Assembly (NCBI GenBank): GCA_050728815.1
Contig: JBOHKB010000293.1
Coordinates: forward strand, 1-12,100
Length of the DNA: 12,100 nucleotides
From: DASWJZ01 sp050728815
Lineage (GTDB): Bacteria > Pseudomonadota > Alphaproteobacteria > Rhizobiales > Afifellaceae
Direction: 5' to 3'
This document shows positions 1 through 7,021 of this stretch, one piece after another (the first letter of the stretch is position 1; each line of letters begins with the position of its first letter). A program made the position numbers and the translations under genes. Below the pieces are notes generated by a model. The model had not been told where the DNA came from and made no database searches. It saw only the letters and a program-made list of their open reading frames with translations.

Positions 1-1201
1 GGTCGTAATAGCGGGTGATGACGGCGCCCGAATAGGCGGTGCCGCCGTCGAGACGGATGCCGAACCCGGTGGCGCCGCGATAGGCGGTGATGCGGCCGTA
101 ATCGGGGATGAAATTCTGCTCCGGGTCCTCGGTGGTGATTCGGCACTGGAGCGCGTGGCCGTTCAGCCTGATCTCCTCCTGGCGCGGCACGCCCGAGTCG
201 GAATCGCCGATCCGCTTCCCCGCGATCATGTGAATCTGCGCCTTCACGATGTCGATGCCGGTCACCTCCTCGGTGACGGTGTGCTCGACCTGGATGCGCG
301 GATTGACCTCGATGAAGTAGAATTTTCCGCTGTCGGCATCCTGCAGGAATTCTATGGTGCCGGCGCAGAGATAGTTGGCGGCTGCGGCGATCTTCAGAGC
401 GTACTCGCAGAGCTCTTCACGTTCGGCTCGCGCGAGGTAAGGCGCGGGCGCGCGCTCGACCACCTTCTGGTGACGGCGCTGGATCGTGCAGTCGCGCTCG
501 AAGAGGTGCACGCAATTGCCGTATGCGTCTCCGAGAATCTGCACCTCGACGTGGCGGGCGCGCTCGACGAGCTTTTCCAGATAGACCTCGTCCTTGCCGA
601 AGGCGGCCTTCGCCTCGCGCTTCGCTTCGGTCACGTCGCGGACGAGCGCCGCCTTGTCGCGGATGACGCGCATGCCGCGCCCGCCGCCGCCCCACGAGGC
701 CTTCAGCATCAACGGATAGCCGATCTCGTCGGCCGCGCTCTGCCATTCGTCGGGTTTGTCGGGAAGGGGACCGCTCGCCGGCATGACCGGCACGCTCGCC
801 GCGATGGCGAGCGCTCGCGCCGCCACCTTGTTGCCAAGCCGGCGCATCGTCTCCGGCGACGGGCCGATGAAGGTGATGCCGGCGGCGGCGCAGGCGTCGG
901 CGAATTCCGGGCTCTCGGAGAGGAGGCCGTAGCCGGGATGGATCGCGTCCGCGCCGGAGAGTTTCGCGACGCGCAGAATCTCGGGAATGGAGAGATATGC
1001 TTCGATCGGCCCGAGCGGCTTTGCAAACTGCGGTCCGTGTCCGATCAGGTAGGCTTCGTCGGACTTGAAGCGGTGGAGGGCGAGCTTGTCCTCTTCCGAG
1101 AAGACGCCGACCGTTTCCAGCCCAAGCTCGTTTGCGGCGCGAAACACCCGGATGGCGATCTCCGACCGATTGGCGACGAGAATTTTGCGGATTTCAGGCA
1201 A
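1..1201 (-). CDS. pyc: Pyruvate carboxylase, N-terminal part (runs off left edge)
   Basis: Biotin-dependent cytoplasmic enzyme that carboxylates pyruvate to oxaloacetate (anaplerosis). The visible 400 codons cover the biotin carboxylase half. They show KILVANRSEIAIR at residues 6-18, the ATP-grasp glycine loop KASWGGGGRGMRV at 167-179, HVEVQILGD at 217-225, QRRHQKVVERAPAP at 241-254, the catalytic FIEVNPRIQVEHTVTE at 296-311, and the start of the biotin carboxylase C-terminal domain (LNGHALQCRITTEDP, 346-360). The TEDPEQNFIPDYGRITAYR stretch is typical of pyruvate carboxylase rather than acetyl- or propionyl-CoA carboxylase. Full enzymes are about 1150 residues, so the carboxyltransferase and biotin-carrier domains lie outside the window. 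There is no ATG upstream of the conserved start. I chose TTG at 1201 (weak GGGG six bases upstream), which gives an N-terminus like rhizobial homologues; GTG at 1225 or TTG at 1249 are alternatives. It follows ogt by 85 bases on the same strand. Confidence 0.93.
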   Translation of the reverse strand, partial: MPEIRKILVANRSEIAIRVFRAANELGLETVGVFSEEDKLALHRFKSDEAYLIGHGPQFAKPLGPIEAYLSIPEILRVAKLSGADAIHPGYGLLSESPEFADACAAAGITFIGPSPETMRRLGNKVAARALAIAASVPVMPASGPLPDKPDEWQSAADEIGYPLMLKASWGGGGRGMRVIRDKAALVRDVTEAKREAKAAFGKDEVYLEKLVERARHVEVQILGDAYGNCVHLFERDCTIQRRHQKVVERAPAPYLARAEREELCEYALKIAAAANYLCAGTIEFLQDADSGKFYFIEVNPRIQVEHTVTEEVTGIDIVKAQIHMIAGKRIGDSDSGVPRQEEIRLNGHALQCRITTEDPEQNFIPDYGRITAYRGATGFGIRLDGGTAYSGAVITRYYD

Positions 1202-1243
1202 CGAGAGCCCCAAGCGGCGCGTCACCAGCTTAGCCGCGCCATG

Positions 1244-1254
1244 TTGCAATGCAA
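1244..1254. promoter_or_regulatory. TTGCA-A-TGCAA palindrome upstream of pyc
   Basis: A perfect 5-bp inverted repeat around one base, lying 43 bases before the proposed pyc start. It sits in a locally AT-rich patch (TTTTATTGCATTGCAA on the minus strand) inside otherwise very GC-rich DNA. This is the only promoter-like patch between ogt and pyc, so it may be an operator or part of a pyc promoter. TTGCA-type half-sites are faintly like those of short-chain acyl-CoA regulators (ScfR family), but the match is not exact. Short palindromes also occur by chance. Confidence 0.25.
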
Positions 1255-1286
1255 TAAAAGAGTGGGGTCGCGGAGGGGACTCGCCC

Positions 1287-1856
1287 TTAACGCCGGCGGG
1301 TCGCGAGCGGCAGGTCGTCGAACAGTGCCGGCGTGTTGTTCGTGCGGGCGCGCTCGATCGTCAGCATGCGCATCTTAGTCGCGACGCCGCCTCTGGCGGA
1401 GAAGCCCCCCGCCTTGCCGCGTGCCGCGAGAATGCGGTGGCATGGCACGACGATCGGGAACGGGTTCTTACCAAGCGCCTGACCGACATCGCGCGCCGCG
1501 GCCGGATCGCCGAGCCGCGCGGCAACCTCGCCGTAGGTGAGCGTCTCGCCGGGCGGCACCGCACGCGCGATGTCGTAGACGCGGTGTTCGAATTCGGCGA
1601 CGCCGTCCATATCGAGCGCGATCGCCGAGAGGTCGCTCGGCCCGCCATTGAGCAGGGCAACGATGGCGTCGATGGCGCGCCGCACGTCGGGTGGCGGCGC
1701 GCCCTCTTGCGCCTCGGGAAAGCGGCGCGCCATCCGCTGCCGCGCCTTTCCCTCGGTCGCCTCGGGCAACTGCAGGCCGACGATGCCGCGCTCGCCCCAT
1801 GCGATGCCGCAAGAGCCGATCGGCGTTTCGAAGAGCGTGAAGCCTTGTGTCGCCAT
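1287..1856 (-). CDS. ogt: Methylated-DNA--protein-cysteine methyltransferase (Ogt type)
   Basis: Suicide DNA-repair protein that moves the alkyl group from O6-alkylguanine (or O4-alkylthymine) onto its own cysteine. The 189 residues hold an N-terminal Ogt-like domain (about 1-85) and the C-terminal active domain. That domain shows PPGETLTYGEVAARLGDP (101-118), the arginine-finger helix ARDVGQAL (121-128) and NPFPIVVPCHRIL (131-143), with acceptor Cys139 in PCHR. It ends in the usual GGFSARGG loop (150-157) and a helix. No Ada-type N-terminal zinc domain or AraC domain is present, so this is a constitutive Ogt-like form rather than Ada. I chose the ATG at 1856; an in-frame start 33 bases upstream (1889) would add 11 residues unlike the family. 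There is no clear ribosome-binding site. It lies 57 bases downstream of modC and may be read through from modABC, with no functional link evident. Confidence 0.92.
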   Translation of the reverse strand: MATQGFTLFETPIGSCGIAWGERGIVGLQLPEATEGKARQRMARRFPEAQEGAPPPDVRRAIDAIVALLNGGPSDLSAIALDMDGVAEFEHRVYDIARAVPPGETLTYGEVAARLGDPAAARDVGQALGKNPFPIVVPCHRILAARGKAGGFSARGGVATKMRMLTIERARTNNTPALFDDLPLATRRR

Positions 1857-1913
1857 CGGCGAATCACAGCATGAGGCGGCTGTGCGCACGCCGCCGCACG
1901 CGCCGACAGATTG

Positions 1914-3077
1914 TCATGAGACGGTTTCCTCGCCGGCAGGTGCGGCGTCCAGCTCTGCTTCCTCGCGCATGAGCTGGATCGCGTCGGCCTTGAGCGAAAC
2001 CCCGATCGCGACGCCGGTCTCGATCGCGTTCCGGCGTGCGACATGCGTCGGGATGGAGCAGTGGAGGGGATAGGCGTCCTCCGGCTCGACCGCGACGACC
2101 AATTCCGTCGTCTCGCCGAGGCGCACCAGCTCGCGCACGGTTCCTTGCACAGGGTTCTCGTGCTCGCCGCGCGAAGGGCGCTCGCGCCGATGAACGACGA
2201 TGCTGTCGGCCGGAATGCACCAGCTCACGCGCGCACCCGGTTCAAAGCCGGCGGCGATTTCCGTTTCCAGGTGATAGCCGCGCCAGGAGATGGTCAGCCG
2301 TCCGTCGGCCGTCCGCTCCGCAAGAACGGTGCCCTCGAAAATGTTGCGGATGCCGACCAGCCTTGCGACCGCTGGGGAATTCGGGCGGGTCGTCACCTCG
2401 GCGATACCGCCCGTCTGCAGGAGTCTTCCCCGGTGGATGACGGCGATGCGGTCGGCAAGACGCGCCGCCTCTTCAAGGTCGTGGGTGACGAGGATGACCG
2501 GCATGGAGAGATGGCGGCGAAGCTCCGCCAGCTCGCGCTGCAGGCGATAGCGCGTCATGCGGTCGACGGCGGAGAACGGTTCGTCGAGCAGGAGCACGTG
2601 CGGGCGCCGCGCAAGCGCCCGCGCGACCGCCACGCGCTGCTGCTGGCCGCCGGAAAGTTCTGCCGGGCGGCGGCCTTCTAGGCCTTCGAGATGGACGCGC
2701 GCGAGCAGCGCCCGTGCTTCGGATGCGCGAGCGTCCTTAGGGCGGTCGCCAAGCGCCTCAATCACGTTCTCCAGCGCCGTCAGGTGGGGGAAGAGGGCGT
2801 AGGACTGGAAGACGAGGCCCACGCGGCGTTTCCGCGCCGGGCGGTTCGCGCCGGCCGCGGCGTCGAACCAGATTTCGCCGCCGCAGACGACCCGGCCCTC
2901 GCTGACATGGTGGAGGCCGGCAATCGCCCGGAGCGTCGTCGACTTGCCGCTGCCGGAAGGCCCGACCAAGGCCAGGATTTCGCCCGGCGCCACATCGAGC
3001 GATACATCGAGCGGGATCGGCGTCTCTTGCCTGAACCGCGCGCTGAGGCCGGCTTCAGCGTTGTTGCGGTCAGCCAT
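1914..3077 (-). CDS. modC: Molybdate ABC transporter ATP-binding protein
   Basis: ATPase that energises molybdate import on the cytoplasmic face of the inner membrane. The 387 residues contain an ABC domain with Walker A GPSGSGKST (39-47), Q-loop Gln91 in VFQSYALFPHLT, signature LSGGQQQR (141-148), Walker B VLLLDEP (161-167), D-loop SAVD (169-172) and switch His199 (VTHD). A C-terminal extension of about 140 residues begins at IRNIFEG (243-249); it resembles the TOBE/Mop-type oxyanion-sensing domains of ModC and CysA proteins. The ATG at 3077 overlaps the modB stop (ATGGCTGA, 8 bases), which fixes the start and implies translational coupling. Sequence alone would allow a sulfate or tungstate ATPase, but the ModA and ModB neighbours make molybdate the best call. 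Confidence 0.9.
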   Translation of the reverse strand: MADRNNAEAGLSARFRQETPIPLDVSLDVAPGEILALVGPSGSGKSTTLRAIAGLHHVSEGRVVCGGEIWFDAAAGANRPARKRRVGLVFQSYALFPHLTALENVIEALGDRPKDARASEARALLARVHLEGLEGRRPAELSGGQQQRVAVARALARRPHVLLLDEPFSAVDRMTRYRLQRELAELRRHLSMPVILVTHDLEEAARLADRIAVIHRGRLLQTGGIAEVTTRPNSPAVARLVGIRNIFEGTVLAERTADGRLTISWRGYHLETEIAAGFEPGARVSWCIPADSIVVHRRERPSRGEHENPVQGTVRELVRLGETTELVVAVEPEDAYPLHCSIPTHVARRNAIETGVAIGVSLKADAIQLMREEAELDAAPAGEETVS

Positions 3078-3738
3078 GCCGTCGTCCGATCCGCCGCGTG
3101 AGCCCGTAGCTGAGCGCAATGGCGACGAGCGATATGAGAAGAAGCACCGCCGACATGCGCGCGGCGGCGAGATCGTCGAAGGCCTGCACGCGATCGTAGA
3201 TCGCGATCGATAACGTGCGCGTCTCGCCGGGGATGTTGCCGCCGACCATGAGCACGACGCCGAATTCGCCGAGCGTGTGCGCGAAGGTGAGGACCATCGC
3301 GGTGAGCACGCCTGGCCAGGCAAGCGGCAGCTCGATCCGCCAGAGCGCGCGCCACCACGACATGCCGCAGCTCGCGGCGGCCTCGCGGAGATCCGGCGCG
3401 ATCGCCTCGAAGGCGCGCTGGATCGGCTGCACGGCGAAGGGGATGTTGACGATCAAGGACGCCACAAGCAGGCCTTGGAATGTGAACACGAGGCTGCCGC
3501 CGAAGACGCTCCGCCACAGATCGCCCACCCAGGTGTTTTGGCCGAACGCGACGAGGAGATAGAAGCCGAGCACGGTCGGCGGAAGGACGAGCGGAAGCGC
3601 GGTCGCTGCTTCGACGATGCTGCGGCCTCGCATCCGCGCGACCGCGAGCCAGCGCCCGAAAGCGAGGGCGAGCGGCAAAAGCAGGATGACCGTGAAGCCG
3701 CCAAGCCGAAGCGACAGCCAGAGCGCGGTCCAGTCCAT
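3070..3738 (-). CDS. modB: Molybdate ABC transporter permease
   Basis: Inner-membrane channel subunit of the molybdate importer; two copies are expected to pair with two ModC. The 222 residues carry about five hydrophobic segments (roughly 8-34, 44-66, 87-107, 143-167 and 195-213). The cytoplasmic EAA coupling loop is LREAAASCGMSWWRALW (117-133) followed by IELPLAWPG (135-143). The stretch FAHTLGEFGVVLMVGGNIPG (152-171) is characteristic of ModB and related oxyanion permeases (CysT/CysW). Length is normal for ModB. The start lies 3 bases after the modA stop, and the AGGG next to that stop can serve as ribosome-binding site. The 3' end overlaps modC. Confidence 0.92.
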   Translation of the reverse strand: MDWTALWLSLRLGGFTVILLLPLALAFGRWLAVARMRGRSIVEAATALPLVLPPTVLGFYLLVAFGQNTWVGDLWRSVFGGSLVFTFQGLLVASLIVNIPFAVQPIQRAFEAIAPDLREAAASCGMSWWRALWRIELPLAWPGVLTAMVLTFAHTLGEFGVVLMVGGNIPGETRTLSIAIYDRVQAFDDLAAARMSAVLLLISLVAIALSYGLTRRIGRRHG

Positions 3739-3741
3739 GCC

Positions 3742-4533
3742 CTACATGCTCTCGCCGGGGAGCACGAATCCGCAGCGGTTCAGGATGGCCCGGCCGGGCG
3801 CCGACATCACGAAGTCATGGAACATCCGCGCCGTCTCCGCCGCGCCTTTCAGGAGCACCATGCGCTGGCGGAGCGGCTCGTGCCAAGCATCCGGGATGAG
3901 GGCGGACTCGCCGAGCTTGGCAACGTTTGGGGAAAGCGCCAGCGAATATGCGATGATGCCGCCGTCGGCGGCGCCCGACGTGGCGAATTGCGCTGCCTGT
4001 GACACGTTCTCGCCGAGCACGAGCCTGTCCTCGATCGCCTCCCAAATGCCCGCGTGACGAAGCGCTTCCTCGGCGCGGCGGCCATAGGGCGCGTGATCCG
4101 GATTGGCGATGGCGAATTTCTGGACGCGACCTTCGGCGAGCGCGGCGGCGAGGTCCTGCAGCGTGCCGTCGGGCTTTAGCGGCGAGCCGCGAGGGACGAT
4201 GATCGCGATGCGCCCGATCGCGTATAGATCGCCTTCGCCCTCCGTCAGTCCGGCCGATGCGAGTTGCTCCACATAGGCCTCGTCCGCGGACAGGAACATC
4301 TGGAAAGGCGCGCCTTCCTGGATTTGACGGAAGAAGTTTCCCGACGAGCCGAACGACAGCTCAACCTTGCGGCCCGTCGCGGCGGTGAAGGCGGCGCTCA
4401 CTTCGGGCAGCGCGGATTGGAGATCAGACGCGGCCGCGATGTTTGGTACGTCGTCCGCGATCGCCGGGCGGGCGAGGGCGGCGACGATGCAGACGGCTGC
4501 TGCAAGCAGCCGGCGGTTGTGGGGTTGTGGCAT
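3742..4533 (-). CDS. modA: Molybdate-binding periplasmic protein
   Basis: Periplasmic receptor that captures molybdate (or tungstate) and delivers it to ModBC. The 263-residue precursor starts with a signal peptide: positive PHNRR, hydrophobic core 9-20, and probable cleavage after ARPAIA at residue 26. The mature part shows the family pattern AAASDLQ (33-39), LSFGSSGNFFRQIQEGAPF (59-77) and FLSADE (80-85). NPDHAPYG (144-151) and GENVSQAAQF (174-183) follow. Ser36 and Ser63/Ser64 are the expected oxyanion hydrogen-bonding serines by comparison with ModA. The ATG at 4533 has GGAAGGAA five bases upstream. It is the first gene of modABC, 58 bases downstream of otsA on the same strand. No modE regulator gene is nearby. 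Confidence 0.93.
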   Translation of the reverse strand: MPQPHNRRLLAAAVCIVAALARPAIADDVPNIAAASDLQSALPEVSAAFTAATGRKVELSFGSSGNFFRQIQEGAPFQMFLSADEAYVEQLASAGLTEGEGDLYAIGRIAIIVPRGSPLKPDGTLQDLAAALAEGRVQKFAIANPDHAPYGRRAEEALRHAGIWEAIEDRLVLGENVSQAAQFATSGAADGGIIAYSLALSPNVAKLGESALIPDAWHEPLRQRMVLLKGAAETARMFHDFVMSAPGRAILNRCGFVLPGESM

Positions 4534-4538
4534 CGTGC

Positions 4539-4546
4539 TTCCTTCC
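4539..4546 (-). promoter_or_regulatory. Ribosome-binding site of modA
   Basis: GGAAGGAA on the minus strand, five bases before the modA ATG. It supports ATG 4533 as the start and modA as the first, best-translated gene of modABC. The 58-base gap upstream of modA has room for a promoter only if it overlaps the end of otsA. I see no clear -35/-10 pair and no ModE-like palindrome in it. Confidence 0.6.
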
Positions 4547-4591
4547 GGCGCGGAAGCTAAAACGTCCGCGTGCGAACGGAAACTGTCTTCG

Positions 4592-6103
4592 TCAGGTAGT
4601 GGCGATGGGCCGGGGCGACGCAGTGCGCTTCACTCTTGCGAGGGGCGCGGCGTCGGCCGGGGGCGCTGCCTCTTCGACGTCCGCGCCCGTGTCGGGGTCC
4701 GTGTCTCCCGTTTCGGCCTTGCGGCGGCGAGAGATCGCCAACTCGAGCGCCGCGAGGAAGGAATTGCACCAGCTTGCGGAGTCTTGTTTGCCGATGGTCT
4801 CGTAGAGCGCCGCCCAGCGCCGTTTGCGCTCCTCGAGCGGCATTTGCAGGGCGCGCTGAAGCGCCTCCGCGACCTCCGCTACATCGTAGGGATTGACGAT
4901 CAGCGCTTCGTGCAACTCGGCCGCAGCCCCGGCGAAGCGCGACAGCACCAGGACGCCGGGATCGTCGGGGTCTTGGGCCGCGACATATTCCTTGGCGACG
5001 AGGTTCATGCCGTCCCGGAGCGGCGTGACCAAGCCGACGTGGCTTGCACGGAAGAGCCCGGCGAGCCCCTTGCGCGCGAAGCCGCGCGTCATGATCCTGA
5101 CCGGCGTCCAGTTGAGCTTGCCATGAACGCCATTGATATGGCCGGCAAGCTCCTCGAGTTCCCGGCGAAGGGCGGCGTAGGCATCGACCTCGCCGCGGGA
5201 GACGGGCGCCACCTGGAGCAGGCTTACCTTGACGTGGTTCTCTGGATAGTCCTCGAGGAGGCGCTCGAAGGCCCTGAGTCGATCCGGAATTCCCTTCGAA
5301 TAGTCGAGGCGGTCGACTCCGATGATCTGCCTGCGGCCGCGCAGCGACTTGGTCAGCTGCGCGTAACGCCGCCGGCCCTCGGCGCCGGTGGCAAAGGCGG
5401 CGAAGCGTCTGGAGTCGATGCCGATCGGGAAGACGCCGGCGTGAAGTTTGCGGCCGGCGGCCTCGACCCACCCGTCGCCGACCTCCTCGGCGTTGAACTC
5501 CGAGATGAGGAAGCGGACGAAATTGTCCCGGTCCACCTTCGTCTGGAATCCGACGAGATCGTAGGACAGCATCGAGCGCACGAGCCGGTGTGCGCGCGGA
5601 AGCGCGGCGATCACTTCAGGAGGCGGGAAGGGGACATGGAGAAAGAACCCGATCGCCCCGGAAAACCCGCCGGCTCGGATTTTCTCGCCAAGCGGAATGA
5701 AGTGGTAGTCATGGACCCAGACGAGATCGTCGGGCTTCAGCAATGGAACGAGCCGGCTGCCGATCCGCTCGTTGATCCGATCGTAGGTCTCCGCGTGGCG
5801 TCGGTCGTAGTTGGCAAGGTCCATCCGATAGTGGAAGACCGGCCACAGCGACTGATTGGCAAAGCCGTGATAGAAGGCATCGAGGTCGGCCTGCGTCATG
5901 TCGACGGTGACGAGATCGACCTTGCCCTCCGTCGTGATTTGCAGGGGACCGTGCGTGCCCTCGTCGCTGGTATTGCCCGACCAGCCGAACCAGACGCCGC
6001 CGCGGTGGCGCAGCGCGTCGGCCAAGCCAACGGCCAGACCGCCTGCCTTGCCTTCGTCGCTCAGCGGACCAACGCGGTTGGAGATGGCGAAGAGCCGATT
6101 CAT
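4592..6103 (-). CDS. otsA: Trehalose-6-phosphate synthase (GT20)
   Basis: Cytoplasmic retaining glycosyltransferase that joins UDP-glucose and glucose-6-phosphate to give trehalose-6-phosphate, for osmotic and desiccation tolerance. The GT20 motifs appear in order: SNRVGP (8-13) with Arg10, GGLAVGL (21-27), FGWSG (39-43), WPVFHYR (87-93) with the phosphate-contacting Trp87, VWVHDYHF (128-135), FFLHVPFPP (153-161), YDLVGFQT (181-188) and PIGID (226-230). VDRLDYSKG (263-271) holds donor-binding Arg265 and Lys270, equivalent to E. coli Arg262/Lys267; TPLRDGMNLVAKEYVA (360-375) follows. After about residue 460 there is an unusual low-complexity tail of some 43 residues, rich in Asp, Glu, Ala and Pro. 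The ATG at 6103 has AGGGAGG just upstream. No otsB phosphatase is next to it; downstream is modA. Confidence 0.96.
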   Translation of the reverse strand: MNRLFAISNRVGPLSDEGKAGGLAVGLADALRHRGGVWFGWSGNTSDEGTHGPLQITTEGKVDLVTVDMTQADLDAFYHGFANQSLWPVFHYRMDLANYDRRHAETYDRINERIGSRLVPLLKPDDLVWVHDYHFIPLGEKIRAGGFSGAIGFFLHVPFPPPEVIAALPRAHRLVRSMLSYDLVGFQTKVDRDNFVRFLISEFNAEEVGDGWVEAAGRKLHAGVFPIGIDSRRFAAFATGAEGRRRYAQLTKSLRGRRQIIGVDRLDYSKGIPDRLRAFERLLEDYPENHVKVSLLQVAPVSRGEVDAYAALRRELEELAGHINGVHGKLNWTPVRIMTRGFARKGLAGLFRASHVGLVTPLRDGMNLVAKEYVAAQDPDDPGVLVLSRFAGAAAELHEALIVNPYDVAEVAEALQRALQMPLEERKRRWAALYETIGKQDSASWCNSFLAALELAISRRRKAETGDTDPDTGADVEEAAPPADAAPLARVKRTASPRPIATT

Positions 6104-6106
6104 GCG

Positions 6107-6113
6107 CCTCCCT
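6107..6113 (-). promoter_or_regulatory. Ribosome-binding site of otsA
   Basis: AGGGAGG on the minus strand, three bases from the ATG at 6103 (GAGGGAGG if one more base is counted). The purine-rich run supports this start, and the conserved SNRV motif begins only eight residues inside. Confidence 0.6.
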
Positions 6114-6211
6114 CTGGGACATTATTCTGACCCTTAAGCCACGAATTTCAATGCAGAAAGCGCACTCACGGTTCCGAAGCACGGCTGTTCCGTCACGGTA
6201 TTCATGTCCCG

Positions 6212-6229
6212 GCGGACGAGACTGTCCGC
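6212..6229. repeat. Inverted repeat in the otsA / CMD divergent region
   Basis: GCGGAC and GTCCGC form a perfect 6-bp inverted repeat around a 6-base spacer. It lies in the 209-base gap between the divergent otsA and the plus-strand gene at 6313, just upstream of a TTGACA hexamer. It could be an operator for the plus-strand gene. There is no T-run, so it is not a terminator. In DNA this GC-rich such a repeat can arise by chance. Confidence 0.2.
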
Positions 6230-6251
6230 GCTGGACGCAGTCTCCCGGAGG

Positions 6252-6280
6252 TTGACAGACCAGGCTGCGGCGACGACGGT
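6252..6280 (+). promoter_or_regulatory. Possible sigma-70 type promoter for the CMD/AhpD-like gene
   Basis: A perfect TTGACA (6252-6257) is followed after 17 bases by GACGGT (6275-6280), a poor -10. Alphaproteobacterial housekeeping promoters often keep the -35 and tolerate weak -10 hexamers. A start near 6287 would leave about 26 bases of leader before the ATG at 6313, room for the GGAGGA ribosome-binding site. The assignment rests mainly on the -35 and its position. Confidence 0.3.
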
Positions 6281-6301
6281 TCGCTGAACGAGTGCGCCGA
6301 T

Positions 6302-6307
6302 GGAGGA
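6302..6307 (+). promoter_or_regulatory. Ribosome-binding site deciding the CMD/AhpD-like start
   Basis: GGAGGA lies five bases before the ATG at 6313. It makes that ATG much better than the in-frame GTG at 6292, which has no such sequence at a suitable distance. Confidence 0.65.
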
Positions 6308-6312
6308 ATCGG

Positions 6313-6972
6313 ATGGCGAAGCAGCGCATCAGCTACGTGGACCCAGCCACGATCGCCGACGAAAGGATGCTCGCGGAACTCGACCGCTGCCGGCGGGAAG
6401 GAACGCCGCGCCCCGAGAGCCAGGCGGTCCGCGCGCATGTGCCGGCCTGCTTCTGGTCGTTCGCAGACACTTGGCGCACCGTGTTTCACAACGGCGTCGT
6501 CGATCATTCGGTGAAGGAGCTTTGCCGCGTCTACGTCTCGCACTCGGTCAAGTGCGAGTATTGCGGCAATCAGCGCTCGATCAAGTCGGCGAAGGCCGGG
6601 GTGGTGGAGGCGGACTACAAGGACCTCCTGAACTTCGAGAAGTCGGCCCGCTACGACGAACGGCAGAAGGCGGCGCTCGCCTATGCCGAGGCGATCACCT
6701 GGGACCTGCCGTCGAGCGATGCGCTGTGGGAGCGGCTGCACGCCCATTTCAGCGAGCCGGAGCTTGTGGAGCTTGGCTACTTCATCGCCATCACGATGGG
6801 CCAGCAACGGTGGCTCAGGACACTCAACATCGATCACCACCAGGTGCTCGCCGGAACCGAAGCGGCCATGGCGCCGGGGTTCGAGACGGAGGAAGCGCTG
6901 AAGCGGAGCAAGGCGCAGGCGGACTACTGGGCGAAGAGCGGCCCGAACGCGATCGTCGAGGCTGCCGAATAG
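6313..6972 (+). CDS. Carboxymuconolactone decarboxylase / AhpD-like family protein
   Basis: A 219-residue, probably all-helical cytoplasmic protein. The family core is at about 60-130: KELCRVYVSHSVKCEYCGNQR (68-88), with Glu69, then CxxC Cys81 and Cys84. The spacing of Glu and the two cysteines equals that of the M. tuberculosis alkylhydroperoxidase AhpD (Glu118, Cys130, Cys133). However, the two AhpD histidines at 132 and 137 correspond here to Tyr82 and Arg88. A redox-active dithiol is therefore likely, but ordinary AhpD chemistry is uncertain. The C-terminal half has a second helical block including ELGYFIAITMGQQRW (153-167). It is the only plus-strand gene in the window: divergent from otsA and convergent with the importer permease (49-base gap). 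The exact substrate is unknown; the family covers peroxidase-like and decarboxylase-like members. Confidence 0.82.
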   Translation: MAKQRISYVDPATIADERMLAELDRCRREGTPRPESQAVRAHVPACFWSFADTWRTVFHNGVVDHSVKELCRVYVSHSVKCEYCGNQRSIKSAKAGVVEADYKDLLNFEKSARYDERQKAALAYAEAITWDLPSSDALWERLHAHFSEPELVELGYFIAITMGQQRWLRTLNIDHHQVLAGTEAAMAPGFETEEALKRSKAQADYWAKSGPNAIVEAAE

Positions 6973-7021
6973 CGCTACGCGCCAGCCGCGGACGGACGAT
7001 TGGGCGGCGAGCTTGGGAATA

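Noticed and set aside
155..1378. Long open frame on the plus strand opposite pyc
   Set aside because: It is antisense to a clear pyruvate carboxylase sequence and is an effect of high GC content; no motif or good ribosome-binding site.
1877..1913. Possible terminator after modC (CTGT..GCGC / GCGC ACAG)
   Set aside because: The arms need a bulge, the loop is long and no T-run follows; not better than chance in this GC content.
4367..6130. 587-codon open frame on the plus strand opposite otsA
   Set aside because: The minus strand encodes every GT20 motif in order. The plus-strand frame has no recognisable domain and reflects codon bias.
6973..7021. Terminator between the convergent AhpD-like gene and the permease
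   Set aside because: No inverted repeat with a T-run can be seen in the 49 bases.
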